Source: Diphasiastrum complanatum (taxonomy: Eukaryota; Streptophyta; Lycopodiopsida; Lycopodiales; Lycopodiaceae). From it: a stretch of 64,000 nt of DNA. Made by a program: the position numbers and the translations under genes. Under the pieces are notes generated by a model. The model was not told where the DNA came from, did no database searches, and worked only from the letters and a program-made list of their open reading frames with translations. The stretch is from contig CM055111.1 of the NCBI GenBank assembly GCA_029204225.1, forward strand, positions 31,024,674 through 31,088,673, given 5' to 3'. Shown here piece after piece: positions 22,701-33,438 of the stretch (position 1 is its first letter; every line of letters begins with the position of its first letter).

Positions 22701-23770
22701 CCTAAACAAAGAGGTATAGATCCTATGCCATCTATCTTGCATGCTTGATCACTAGCAGTGTATATTGACTTCTTAGAGTCATTACAAGATAGAAGAGTAG
22801 AAAAATAATGCTTGTTAAAGGACATGTGGGAACTAGCCCCACTATCTATCCACCATGTGTCTTGACTTGAAGTTGGTGTAGATGCAACCATTAAGGATGT
22901 GTTGAATCCATCCTCATATTCTTCCTCTTGAGCAATGTTCCCTTGATCTCCTTTGGCTTGTTGATTCTTCTTCAAGTAGCATTCTGAGGCAAAGTGTCCT
23001 TTCTTTCCACAAAAGAAACACTTTAGTTTTGCCTTGTTCTTCACTTTGCCTTTGGAGGTAGATCCTCCATTCTTCATCTCGGCCTCCTTGCCTTGATTTT
23101 TCTTGAATGGATTTTGCTTTTTCTTGCCTTTAGATGTAAAGTTAGCTTTCTCCTCTCCTCCATTAAGTGACATGCTATCCATTCTTGTCTTGAGGTGTAG
23201 AAGCCTACTCTCCTCGGCCACAAGAACATTGTGCAACTTTTCAATGGATGGAAGAGAGTCTTGAATGGCAAATGATTGGACTAAGTTGGTAAACTCATCA
23301 CTTAGACCATTCAAAATGATTTGTACTAGTTCTTGATCTTGGATCTTCTCTCCTATTGCACTTAACTCCTTGTTAAGAGATTTGATCCTAAGAACATACT
23401 CTTGTCCACTCTCTCCACTTCCTTTCATGCTTTGGAAAACTTGATTTCTTAGCATGAGGATTCTTGAAGTATTGTTGGATTCATAAATGCTCTTTAATGA
23501 ATCCCAAGCCTCTTTGGATGAGGTACAAGAAGACACCTCTTTCAAGAGGTCATTGCATACATTTAACTTTATGCAATGTAGAGCTAATCTTGCTCTCTTC
23601 TTGTATTTGGCTTGTTCTTGGGGAGTTTGAGGCTCTTCCTCTACTCCTTGAACTATGTCATATAGATCATGGATCACTAGGAGTGATTCCATTCTCACTT
23701 TCCAAATGGAATAATTTGTGGAAGTGAGTCTCTCACTTGGTTCCATCAAATATCCACCCATGGATGACAT
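19790..23770 (-). CDS. gag-pol: Copia Gag-Pol polyprotein, 1326 aa, intact
   Basis: One frame encodes all copia proteins. Gag (about 1-280) opens with [13 protein letters not shown] and has the zinc knuckle [14 protein letters not shown] at 251-264. Protease has [11 protein letters not shown] (Asp309). The pre-integrase finger is LWHKRLGH...[10 protein letters not shown] (439-483). Integrase shows Asp505, Asp567 (CDNGGEY) and Glu603 (NGVAERKNR), a DD-35-E spacing. A linker with DLDKxEED repeats (about 750-775) leads to RT ([40 protein letters not shown], catalytic YVDD) and RNase H ([27 protein letters not shown]). All expected catalytic residues are there. There is no frameshift between Gag and Pol, usual for plant copia. 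The start at 23770 fits the Gag consensus. Odd: FDVH at the first integrase Asp where copy 2 has SDVH. Confidence 0.97.
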   Translation of the reverse strand: [1326 protein letters not shown]

Positions 23771-24353
23771 TTTAGAATGAATGCTCTTTTAAAAATCACA
23801 AAGATTTTTGAATTTTAAAAGATCTATGAAGTGGCCTAAAGCTTACTAGAATGCCTATAGGCTTGTCTCTATCAAACTAACACACAAGCTTGAATGATAC
23901 TCAAAGATCTTACCAAAAATTTCTAGCTTTCACTCTCACAAAAAAAATTGCTTTACACTTTTCTTAGAGATTTCACTTCAACTAAGGATCTGAACAAATC
24001 AGCCTCTTAGATCTGATCTTAGACTCTAAAAAGAAATGCTTCAATGATCCAAAACACTATTTGGTCATAGGCATTAGTTAGAATGAATCTAGATCAATAC
24101 TATGCTTCAAAAAGCACCAAAAATGAACTAGTATTGTGATTTTGGGACCAAAAAACACAAAGTAACTTGAATTGAAAGTTGCTGTACGGTTTCACACGTG
24201 TGAAAAGTACATACACAGCCTCCAAGTCGTTTTGATCCAAATGATTACAAGCTATCACTCTAGAAGAACTCGCCCTCACTAGTATTGGCCAAAAAACAAA
24301 TTTTGCCAATGATCTTTACAAGATTTATGATTCAATGATCACTCTCTTACTTA
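23771..24353 (-). other. 5' leader of copy 1
   Basis: Untranslated stretch between primer site and Gag start. It contains a perfect 16-bp palindrome, TTTCACACGTGTGAAA, at 24190-24205. No long frame. This is where packaging signals would be expected, though none can be named from sequence. Confidence 0.75.
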
Positions 24354-24365
24354 GCTCTGATACCA
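24354..24365 (-). promoter_or_regulatory. Primer-binding site of copy 1
   Basis: The minus strand reads TGGTATCAGAGC, complementary to the 3' end of plant initiator Met-tRNA, directly adjoining the 5' LTR. Confidence 0.96.
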
Positions 24366-25227
24366 TGATAAATTTTACAGTTTTTAGGACAATAATGATT
24401 GTACTTTACAATCATAGAGAGTTATTGGTTGCTTAATCAATGAATCTATCAAGTTCTACACATTAGATCTTGATCTAGATTCACTACACTTGGATTTAAG
24501 CAAGAGCAATGGATCAACACATCATTTTTTAGTGAGAGCGGCTTCACACGTGTGGAGTACTGTCCACTGTACGGCCTGCACCTGAAACAACAAGTACAAT
24601 GATACTAGATAGCAATCATGCATAAAAATCACAAGACAAATGACTAGAAATCTCACAAAAGTGTAGAGTGCAAAAGTCTCATCAATTTTCTTAGCAAAAT
24701 GATGATCCTTTTATGGATCAAGTACATCCATGAGTCTGGTACAGTCCAGCAGGCCTTCACACGTGTGAAGAGTGCCACATCACTCATATCTATCCATTTG
24801 ATCCATCCTTGATCCTTATCCAATAGTTGACCTTCTAGAATATGACTAAAATCCAAAAAGCTAGTCTCCTAGAATATAGGAATATTCCCTACAAAATAGG
24901 ATCTAAGGAAAATGGTCAACTCTTATCTTCTAGTACTCTATACACACATGTGAACATCCACTTGCCATGTGGGAGCATTTACTCATGCACATGCAAGGAA
25001 AAGCTAATTTGTAGGTGACTAGTCAACTTGACTAAAAACTAGTCATTTCATGTTCACACTAACTAGAATGATACAAAATCAATTTGGATATATACAAACA
25101 TGAAAAGTACATCCTTTCACACATGGGAACATGCTCCACACGTGTGAAATCATATCATCAACATATTCTAATGTTTGATCAATATTTACATGAACCAATG
25201 TCAAGTGAGAAGTGACAATTTTCAACA
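24366..25227 (-). repeat. 5' LTR of copia copy 1
   Basis: 862 bp, same ends as the 3' LTR and one base different by eye. It should carry the promoter (minus-strand transcription). A CACGTG palindrome and variants recur in it. Confidence 0.96.
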
Positions 25228-25232
25228 TACAG

Positions 25233-26301
25233 GACACCAAATTGGTCGCACGTGCAAGCAGTAAATGCACAAACAACAGGTAGGAGGGCACACTTTTGGC
25301 TAGAGTCCAGCCCAATAAGCCTTGGATCACAAGTTACAAGAACTCTATAAGGTTCATTAGAGAGGCATGGAAGCTTCTAACAGGTCCATCAAGCAATCAT
25401 AAGCTCAGATCATGCAAAAAATGCATTTTTGGCCTCCTTCAACAAGCAAAACTTCAACATGATGGTGTCTTATGCTCACCTATCCAAATTGGATGCATGA
25501 TGGCCCATATCTTTAAGCCTGTAACAAGAACCAACAGGTTCAGACCCCTAATTGAGAGGTATTCATGCTCAAAAATCATCAAAAATACACTAATTTTTGG
25601 TGTTTTGAGCCCCCTAATGGTGTCTAATCCCATCCAAACTTCATGAAAGCTCAGGGGCAGCTTCATTACATCTCATGAAAACGTTCATACCAAGTCTTGG
25701 CTGAGAATTTTGAGATTCACCCCAAAATTAGTCCAAAAAACTTCAAAAAACCTTGGTTTTTGACCAATTTTGACCAAAATTTGTGGGAAAAATCCACAAA
25801 TTCGTGCAATCAGATCCAAATACTTGTAAATACATTGCGTGCAAGCACCAAAAGTTTTGATTTTAGTCAAACATGGTTTCTATAGCCCATTTATGGTCCA
25901 AAAACCCCAATTTTTGGTCCAAAATCACTATCTAATCCACCTTTTGACTATTCCAACATCATGCAATCATTAGATCCAATCAATAATGGCTGTAAAACAG
26001 TAAAGACAATCTGGAAAACGTCCTACACCAGTACCTATGATCAATTTCAAGCAAAAACTTCAATTCTAGGTGAAAAATCCACTAAAATCATAAAAAATCC
26101 TTTGATTTCCAACAAAAACTATGGAGAAATCCCATAATTATGATCTTTAGGCTGAAAGTACACCAAATTTAGAGAAGCCACCTACTTGGAGATCAATTTC
26201 ACCACCTGGAAGTAACATGCAAGGAGAAATCCACAAAAATTGAGAAAATACAAGAAGTAGCTCCACCTTCTGATTGATGCAAATCCATAGCTCTGATACC
26301 A
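25233..26301 (-). other. Right flank of copy 1: non-coding part of a host LTR element
   Basis: No long frame. It ends at a perfect primer site (minus-strand TGGTATCAGAGC, 26290-26301) next to a TGTAAGGATCC LTR start. This suggests copy 1 landed in the internal or LTR part of a non-coding (non-autonomous) LTR element read on the minus strand. Its other end was not identified on the left of 18915. Confidence 0.5.
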
Positions 26302-26302
26302 C

Positions 26303-26700
26303 TGTAAGGATCCCCAAATTAAGATCTGACTAGATCCTGTTGCAAAACAACCAAAAGGACACCTGTGGAGCAAAACCGCCCAACCAAACTTAGATCCTTC
26401 TTGGAGTTTCCTCCTGGACCTAGCCCCCAAGCCATAGTGAAGAACCTAAGAGAGAGAGAGGAGAAACTGGCTCAAGAAACTGAATTTCCAATAGGAGGAT
26501 GGGCGAGTTTGCAATGGACATATTCTCCTCATAAGAGAGAGAATATTCTCCTAGGATCCCCATGCAACCTATATTGAGCTATTGACCTTCTATTCTTGCA
26601 TTTAAGCAGTCATTCACTATGCATGTGCTCCTATGTCCAATTATAGGTCTAGGCCCTCATATGATTATTAGTTACTTTACAGGCCAAGCCCGGAATGACG
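26303..26700 (-). repeat. 5' LTR of the host element next to copy 1
   Basis: Begins TGTAAGGATCCCC one base after the primer site. Contains a short GA-rich run (26451-26462) and the repeated GAGAGAGAATATTCTCC text near 26530. The outer end, around 26660-26710 where GATTATTAGTTAC and TAACTAATAACC face each other, is uncertain. Confidence 0.5.
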
Positions 26701-26759
26701 AGGCATAACTAATAACCATATACACCTGGAGTGATCGGCTATCCACGTTAGGAATTATT

Positions 26760-26926
26760 CCAATTCCCTTATACAGGACATGGACATAACAAAGATACTG
26801 AAAACAGTCTTCATACCCACAGAGGAAATGGCAGCTGATATCTTTACAAAGCCACTCAGTAAAGCTTTGCTCGAGAAGCAGCGAAGAAGATTGGGATTCA
26901 TCCAATTGCCTACTTTGAGAGGGAGC
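26760..26926 (+). pseudogene. pol: Copia RNase H C-terminus and polypurine tract
   Basis: The + strand frame shows VFIPTEEMAADIFTKPLSKALLEKQRRRLGF, the last conserved block of copia RNase H (ADIFTKPL). It ends in LRGSC, encoded by TTTGAGAGGGAGC at 26914-26926. That purine run is the polypurine tract next to an LTR beginning TGTAGAACACC at 26927. All upstream parts of this + strand element are missing or replaced by unrelated DNA. The direction is opposite to copies 1 and 2. Confidence 0.85.
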
Positions 26927-27806
26927 TGTAGAACACCTGATCAAACAGATCTCGATTCTACTAACAAAGTGCACAGTTTACTTGACAAAGGATGAGAAAG
27001 AAACGAACTCGAACTCGAAACAGTTCTATTCATGATGAACTCGAAAGATTCGCAAAACATTCATGAAATCTATCTTGCAGCCAACTCGAAAGATTCGCAA
27101 AACAATTTCTTGTACAAGCTCGTGGTTTCTTGTTGAAGCTCAAAAGATTCGTGAACAGAATCTTGTCGAGAAATATTTTGTTTCTTCTTCAAACCTCAGA
27201 TGTCGAGAAATTGTTGCGAACAATTCATGAAATATTCTAGATTCTTCCTCAAGCTCAAAATTGTCATCTATCGCGAACAATTCACGAAACACGAAAATGT
27301 CACAAAGAGACAAGTGTCGCGAATAATTCGCGAAACACGCAGCTGTAACGAAGAGATAGACTGTCGCAAAATATTTGCAAAAAAAAATTATTCAACCTTG
27401 GAAGCAGAGCGTCTATTTGAATATCAACCATTGTAAACGGTTAGATCTAGTGTTACAGAATTAAAAGAGCAAAAGACGTGTCCTGTAGCAATATACATAC
27501 ATGTGCACTACTCGTTGTAACTCACTCAATTAGAGACAAAACAGTGGGATAAGACAACAAGGAGTGTATTTTGATAATTCAGAGTTAGAGCTATAAAAAT
27601 TTGTTTTTGATCAATAGTTTCTTATTGTCTAAAAGTGTCTAACGTTGTCTCTTAATTCGCACGTTTTATTCAATCAAGGAAAAAACTGTTCTATTAGTAC
27701 ATAGATTAGAAACAGACTTGATTGAAGACACTGATATTAGTTTGATTTATTCAAACTTTCATCTTGTTCTCTGAGGAAGAATTATTACCATTTTTCATAC
27801 ACACAA
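26927..27806 (+). repeat. 3' LTR of the + strand copia remnant
   Basis: Starts TGTAGAACACC after the polypurine tract. The end near CACACA (27806) is approximate. Its first 450 bp hold a cluster of TTCGCGAA-like words (see findings). No partner LTR in the window. Confidence 0.65.
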
Positions 27807-27824
27807 TAGATGAGGCCTCTGATA

Positions 27825-28080
27825 CAAAACACCGTATGAAGTTTGGATAGACTCCAAACCATCACTATCGAATTTATGTGTGTTTAGATTTATCACTTAC
27901 GCTCATATACAAAAGAATATAAAGAAGAAGCTCGACTTTCACAATATCAAATCCATTTTCATTGGTTATGCTATTGTAGATCAAACTTATAAGATGTATG
28001 AGGACACATGTGCACTTGTCATGAAGATAAGCTCAATGAGACTATTGATCAATTATAGACTACAATACATGAATTGGAGA
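27825..28080 (+). pseudogene. pol: Copia integrase C-terminal fragment
   Basis: The + strand encodes TPYEVWIDSKPS, then FRFITYAHIQKNIKKKLDFHN and IKSIFIGYAIVDQTYKMYED, matching the usual 'SPYE.W...KP....LR.FG' and 'K.IF.GY.....KGYR.Y' blocks at the end of the copia integrase region. A stop after LCV (about 27888) separates the first part unless read through in another frame. Both ends are cut, at the LTR on the left and at an opposing copia element on the right. Confidence 0.8.
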
Positions 28081-28606
28081 TAATAGCATATGGATATGAA
28101 ATGTGCACTCTTTGATCCTATGGAATCCACCCAAAACATGTTATATTTGCTCTTTAGTAAATAGATCCAACAAAATCTACTAAAATCATCAATGAATATT
28201 ACATATATCTTAGCTCCACTATTGCTAATTGTAGTAAATCCATGAATATCCGAATGTACAAGTTGAAAAGGCTTTGTATATCTAGAAATACATCTAGACT
28301 TATAGGGTAGTCTATGTGACTTAGACAAAGCACAAGACTCGCAAACATGCTTGACATCACTTAAGGAACTTGGAAGACCAATCACAACCTTCTTCCTTGC
28401 CATTACCTCCAATGAATTGAAGTTGACATGTCCCATCCTTTTGTGCCAAACCTCTTGAATAGAAATTTGTTCCCTTGCAACACATCCAACTTGGCTAGCA
28501 ATAACACAAGCATCTACTTTGAACAACTTCCCTTGCCTTTTACCTTTTCCAATCAAGAAATCCTTCCTTTTGATCAAACAAGCATCTCCATCAAACTCCA
28601 CGTTGA
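28081..28606 (-). pseudogene. pol: Host copia of copy 2, left half: pre-integrase and integrase start
   Basis: Minus-strand frame from 28601: EFDGDACLIKRKDF, a finger with VWHKRMGHVNFNS and CESCALSKSHRLPY, then FQLVHSDIHGF (first catalytic Asp) and VIFIDDFSRFCWIYLLKSK. It ends near 28150, beyond which the similarity stops. The right edge is the copy 2 target GTTGA (28602-28606). The preceding part of the same protein resumes at 34896-35375, so one element was split by copy 2. Confidence 0.9.
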
Positions 28607-29468
28607 TGATAAATTTTACAGTTTTTAGGACAATAATGATTGTACTTTACAATCATAGAGAGTTATTGGTTGCTTAATCAATGAATCTATCAAGTTCTAC
28701 ACATTAGATCTTGATCTAGATTCACTACACTTGGATTTAAGCAAGAGCAATGGATCAACACATCATTTTTTAGTGAGAGCGGCTTCACACGTGTGGAGTA
28801 CTATCCACTGTACGGCCTGCACCTGAAACAACAAGTACAATGATACTAGATAGCAATCATGCATAAAAATCACAAGACAAATGACTAGAAATCTCACAAA
28901 AGTGTAGAGTGCAAAAGTCTCATCAATTTTCTTAGCAGAATGATGATCCTTTTATGGATCAAGTACATCCATGAGTCTGGTACAGTCCAGCAGGCCTTCA
29001 CACGTGTGAAGAGTGCCACATCACTCAGATCTATCCATTTTATCCATCCTTGATCCTTATCCAATAGTTGACCTTCTAGAATATGACTAAAATCCAAAAA
29101 GCTAGTCTCCTAGAATATAGGAATATTCCCTTCAAAATAGGATCTAAGGAAAATGGTCAACTCTTATCTTCTAGTACTCTATGCACACGTGTGAACATCC
29201 ACTTGCCATGTGGGAGCATTTACTCATGCACATGCAAGGAAAAGCTAATTTGTAGGTGACTAGTCAACTTGACTAAAAACTAGTCATTTCATGTTCACAC
29301 TAACTAAAATGATACAAAATCAATTTGGATATATACAAACATGAAAAGTACATCCTTTCACACGTGGGAACGGGCTCCACACGTGTGAAATCATATCATC
29401 AACATATTCTAATGTTTGATCAATATTTACATGAACCAATGTCAAGTGAGAAGTGACAATTTTCAACA
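28607..29468 (-). repeat. 3' LTR of copia copy 2
   Basis: TGATAAATTTT...TTTTCAACA. More intact CACGTG cores than in copy 1 (for example CACACGTGTG near 29190 and 29385). Followed by the same polypurine tract at 29469-29482. Confidence 0.95.
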
Positions 29469-29479
29469 CTCCTCCTCAC

Positions 29480-30234
29480 TTCTAACTTGGCAAATCTAGT
29501 GTACATCTATCTACAATTCCAAGAGCATATCTTAACTTAAAAAATGGATCTTTGGACAATGGTTTGGTTAAGATATCAGCTATGCATTCGGATGATGGTA
29601 CATGATGTAGTTGCACTTCCTTGGATTGTACCTTCTCCCTCACAAAGTGGTGAGCTATCTCAATATGCTTTGTTCTAGCATGGAAGATAGGATTTGAAGC
29701 AATTTGTTGAGAAGCTTGATTGTCACAAAATATTTAAGGGATCTCCTCGGCCTCTAGCACATGTAGTTCCATCAAGAGTCTTCTTAGCCATAGGAGCTCT
29801 TTGGTTGTTGAAGTCAATGCCTTGTACTCGGCTTCACAAGAAGATAGTGAGATTGTATCTTGCTTTTTGGAAAGCCAAGATATCACTCCTCCACAAAGAA
29901 ATGTTGCAAATGCACTAATGGACTTCCTATCCATCTTGTCACCTGCAAAATCTGAATCCGAGTAGGCTCTCAAGTGCAAGTTAGATCCTTCATAAAGTAT
30001 GCCAAAAAATCTAGTACTAGAAACATATCTAAGTACTCTTTTGGCACTTTTCCAATGATGAACTAAAGGAGCTTGTATACTTTGACTCAACTTTCTTACA
30101 CAAAAACTTAAGTCAGGTCTAGTGATAGTTAAATAGATTAGAGAGCCTATAAGCTTCCTAAAGAGAGTGATGTCCTCAAAGGATGCTTCATCACCTTCAT
30201 TAGTTGCTTTCACAACATGCTCCATAGGGGTCAA
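29480..30234 (-). pseudogene. pol: Copy 2 RNase H
   Basis: The frame from 30234 carries [34 protein letters not shown] and [10 protein letters not shown], then ends in a TAA at 29732 where copy 1 has TAC (Tyr). Beyond it the remaining RNase H tail continues untranslated to the polypurine tract. A two-base deletion at about 30229 (GGGGTCAATCC against GGGGTGTCAATCC in copy 1) throws it out of frame with RT. Confidence 0.92.
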
Positions 30235-31480
30235 TCCCCTTACAATCTTTCATACCAAATCTTTCAAGAATGGAAGTAGCATACTTAGATTGACTTATGA
30301 AAGTACAATTTCTACTTCTAGACACTTCTATCCCAAGTATAAACTTTAGGAAGCCTAGATCTACCATCTTGAACTCACTAGATAAGTCAACTTTTACTTT
30401 GCCTATGCCATCATCATCATTTCCTGTCATAATGATGTCATCAACATAAAGAACCAAAATGATGATCTTTCCTTCATTACATTTGAAATATAAAGAAGGT
30501 TCATAAGCACTTAGTACAAAGCCAAAATAATAGAGAAAATCATGCAACCTAGAGTACCAAGCTCTAGGTGCTTGCTTCAAGCCATATAGGCTCTTCCTTA
30601 AGTAGCACACCTTTTGCTCCTCACCAACCTTGATGAAGCCCTCGGGTTGCATCATGTAGATTTCCTCTTCTAAGAAGCCATTCAAGAAGACATTTGTCAC
30701 ATCCATTTGGTAGAGATCCCATTTGAACAAAGTAGCAATGCAAATGATTAATCTAATAGTTACAAGCTTAGCTATAGGTGCAAATGTTTCTTCATAATCC
30801 AATCCTTTTATTTGAAGAAATCCCTTAGCAACAAGCCTACTTTGTATTTACTAATAGATCCATCTTGATTGTACTCAATTCTATAAATCCACTTACATGC
30901 AAGTGGTTTCTTTCCTCTTGGAAGATTTACAAGATTCCAAGTATGATTCTCTTCTAATGCATCATACTCTACTTGCATTGCATCTCTCCAAACTTTAGAT
31001 TTACATGCTTCTTCAAAAGATGATGGTTCTTCAATCAATGTAGCTAAAAAAGAGTAAGAGGTAGAAGATGTAGAGCCTTCCTTTTGCTTTCCCTTGTCCA
31101 CATAGGTAAGCCTTGAGGTCTCGGCCTTGCTCCTTGATGATCTTCTTGGCCCCTTTTGACTCGGATCCAAATCTCCATCCTCGGGTTTGTCATGATCCTC
31201 CTCGGGTTTGTCAAGATCTTCCTTGGATTTGTCAAGATCTTCAATGCACAATGGTTTAGATCCATTTGACAAGCTCTTAGCAAATTGTGACTCATCAAAA
31301 AGTACATCCTTGCTCACCTTTACTTTCTTGGATGTAGGATCATATATCCTATATCCCTTGCTATTTTCTCCATAGCCAACAAAGATTCTTTGAAGGAGGT
31401 AGCATCTTCTTTCCTTCTAGTCTCAAAAGGAATGTGTACATAACAAGTACATCCAAAGATCTTAAAATCTTTTACATTGG
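30200..31480 (-). pseudogene. pol: Copy 2 integrase tail, linker and RT
   Basis: RT at 30802-30200 keeps [14 protein letters not shown] (copy 1 has NAFLNG), [20 protein letters not shown] and the catalytic [11 protein letters not shown]. A one-base deletion at about 30838 cuts it from the KARLVAKG block. The linker frame 31317-30808 has the same DLDKxEED repeats as copy 1. A one-base loss near 31387 breaks the IFVGYG block. Functionally dead. Confidence 0.92.
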
Positions 31481-32790
31481 GATTCTTTTAAAGCTAGGTT
31501 TGATAAGGTGAGATCCCATCTATAGCACTACTAGGAAGTCTATTACACAAATAATTAGCACATGTTATGGCTTCTCCCCAAAATGAGATGGGAAGTGATG
31601 CATCAAGCCTCAAGGACTTTGCACACTCACATAGACTCCTATTTTTCCTCTCGGCCACCCCATTTTGTTGAGGGGTGTAGGAACAAGTGTATTGTAACTT
31701 AATACCATTGATCTCACAAAAGTCTTTCATTTTATTGGAGGTGTACTCTCCTCCATTATCACATCTTAGTGCTTTGATAGAAGTACTAAGTTGTTTCTCT
31801 ACTAGAGACTTGAACTTAATGAAAGCTTCATAAACAAGACTTTTCTTTGATAGTAACTCAATCCATGTGAATCTAGTACAATCATCTATAAAAGTTACAT
31901 ACATCAAGGCACCTCCAATACTTGCATGTGAAAAACTATGTACATCAGAATGTATGAGATCCAAGGGAGAGAGAGATCTTGATGAAGATTTCTTGTAAGA
32001 AGATTTGTGTGACTTTGCAAGGCCACATGCCTCACACATTTTTCCACACTTCTTGAAAGCTCTTGGTAGGCCGAGAGCTAGTTCCTTGCTTGCCATTGAC
32101 TCCATATATTGAAGATTAGGATGGCCTAATCTCTTATGCCAAAGCTCCACTTGAGTTAGCTCCTCCCTAGCCAAGTTCACACTTTCACTTGCAACATTAG
32201 CATCCAACTTGAAAAGTCTACCTTGCTTAATGCCACTAGCTATGCACTTATCATTTTTCAAGATGGAACAAACTCCATTCTTGAAATGTACATCTAGTCC
32301 ATTGTCCATTAATTGTCCTACACTAAGCAAGTTTCTTGAAATGGTAGGAACATACAAAGCATTATCTAGATCTATCCTTTTATATGTGCCTAAAGAAAGA
32401 GGTATAGATCCTATGCCATCTATCTTGCATGCTTGATCACTAGCAGTGTATATTGACTTCTTAGAGTCATTACAAGATAGAATAGTAGAAAAATAATGCT
32501 TGTTAAAGGACATGTGGGAACTAACCCCACTATCTATCCACCATGTGTCTTGACTTGAAGTTGGTGTAGATGCAACCATTAAGGATGTGTTGAATCCATC
32601 CTCATATTCTTCCTCTTGAGCAATGTTCCCTTGATCTCCTTTGGCTTGTTGATTCTTCTTCAAATAGCATTCTGAGGCAAAGTGTCCTTTCTTTCCACAA
32701 AAGAAACACTTTAGTTTTGCCTTGTTCTTCACTTTGCCTTTGGAGGTAGATCCTTCATTCTTCATCTCGGCCTCCTTGCCTTTGCTTTTT
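31480..32790 (-). pseudogene. pol: Copy 2 zinc knuckle, protease and integrase core
   Basis: Open from about 32790 to 31494: knuckle [14 protein letters not shown], protease WWIDSGVSSHM (Ala of copy 1 changed to Val), finger LWHKRLGH...[10 protein letters not shown], integrase with [18 protein letters not shown] and NGVAERKNR, so all three catalytic acidic residues are kept. It ends at PYQT, where AT-rich changes near 31485-31495 destroy the frame. The upstream Gag is in another frame. Confidence 0.92.
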
Positions 32791-33438
32791 CTTGCCTTTA
32801 GATGTAAAGTTAGCTTTCTCCTCTCCTCCATTAAGTGACATGCTATCCATTCTTGTCTTGAGGTGTAGAAGCCTACTCTCCTCGGCCACAAGAACATTGT
32901 GCAACTTTTCAATGGATGGAAGAGAGTCTTGAATGACAAATGATTGGACTAAGTTGGTAAACTCATCACTTAGACCATTCAAAATGATTTGTACTAGTTC
33001 TTGATCTTGGATCTTCTCTCCTATTGCACTTAACTCCTTGTTAAGAGATTTGATCCTAAGAACATACTCTTGTCCACTCTCTCCACTTCCTTTCATGCTT
33101 TGGAAAACTTGATTTCTTAGCATGAGGATTCTTGAAGTATTGTTGGATTCATAAATGCTCTTTAATGAATCCCAAGCCTCTTTGGATGAGGTACAAGAAG
33201 ACACCTCTTTCAAGAGGTCATTGCATACATTTAACTTTATGCAATGCAGAGCTAATCTTGCTCTCTTCTTGTATTTGGCTTGTTCTTGGGGAGTTTGAGG
33301 CTCTTCCTCTACTCCTTGAACTATGTCATATAGATCATGGATCACTAGGAGTGAGTCCATTCTCAATTTCCAAATGGAATAATTTGTGGAAGTGAGTCTC
33401 TCACTTGATTCCATCAAATATCCACCCATGGATGACAT
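32755..33438 (-). pseudogene. gag: Copy 2 Gag, frameshifted
   Basis: Starts at 33438 exactly like copy 1 (MSSMGGYLM; one Pro to Ser soon after) and is open through [18 protein letters not shown] to KGKKKQ. There a 20-base deletion near 32780, bounded by short T-rich repeats, shifts the frame so it ends at RQGGRDEE before the zinc knuckle. Without the deletion it would run on as in copy 1. Confidence 0.93.

Larger units (their letters stand above)
18915..25227 (-). mobile_element. Complete, young Ty1/copia retrotransposon (copy 1)
   Basis: 6313 bp with two 862-bp LTRs (18915-19776 and 24366-25227), each TG...CA. By eye they differ at one base (19592 C against 25043 T). Target duplications TACAG flank it at 18910-18914 and 25228-25232. 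It has a full primer site, a polypurine tract and an unbroken 1326-codon Gag-Pol. Every feature needed for autonomous transposition is present, so it inserted recently and may still be active. A related, broken copy lies at 28607-34895. Confidence 0.97.

Noticed and set aside
20002..23727. Plus-strand frames of 65-87 codons inside copia copy 1 and the same ones in copy 2
   Set aside because: Antisense shadows of the intact polyprotein; copies in both elements simply reflect their homology.
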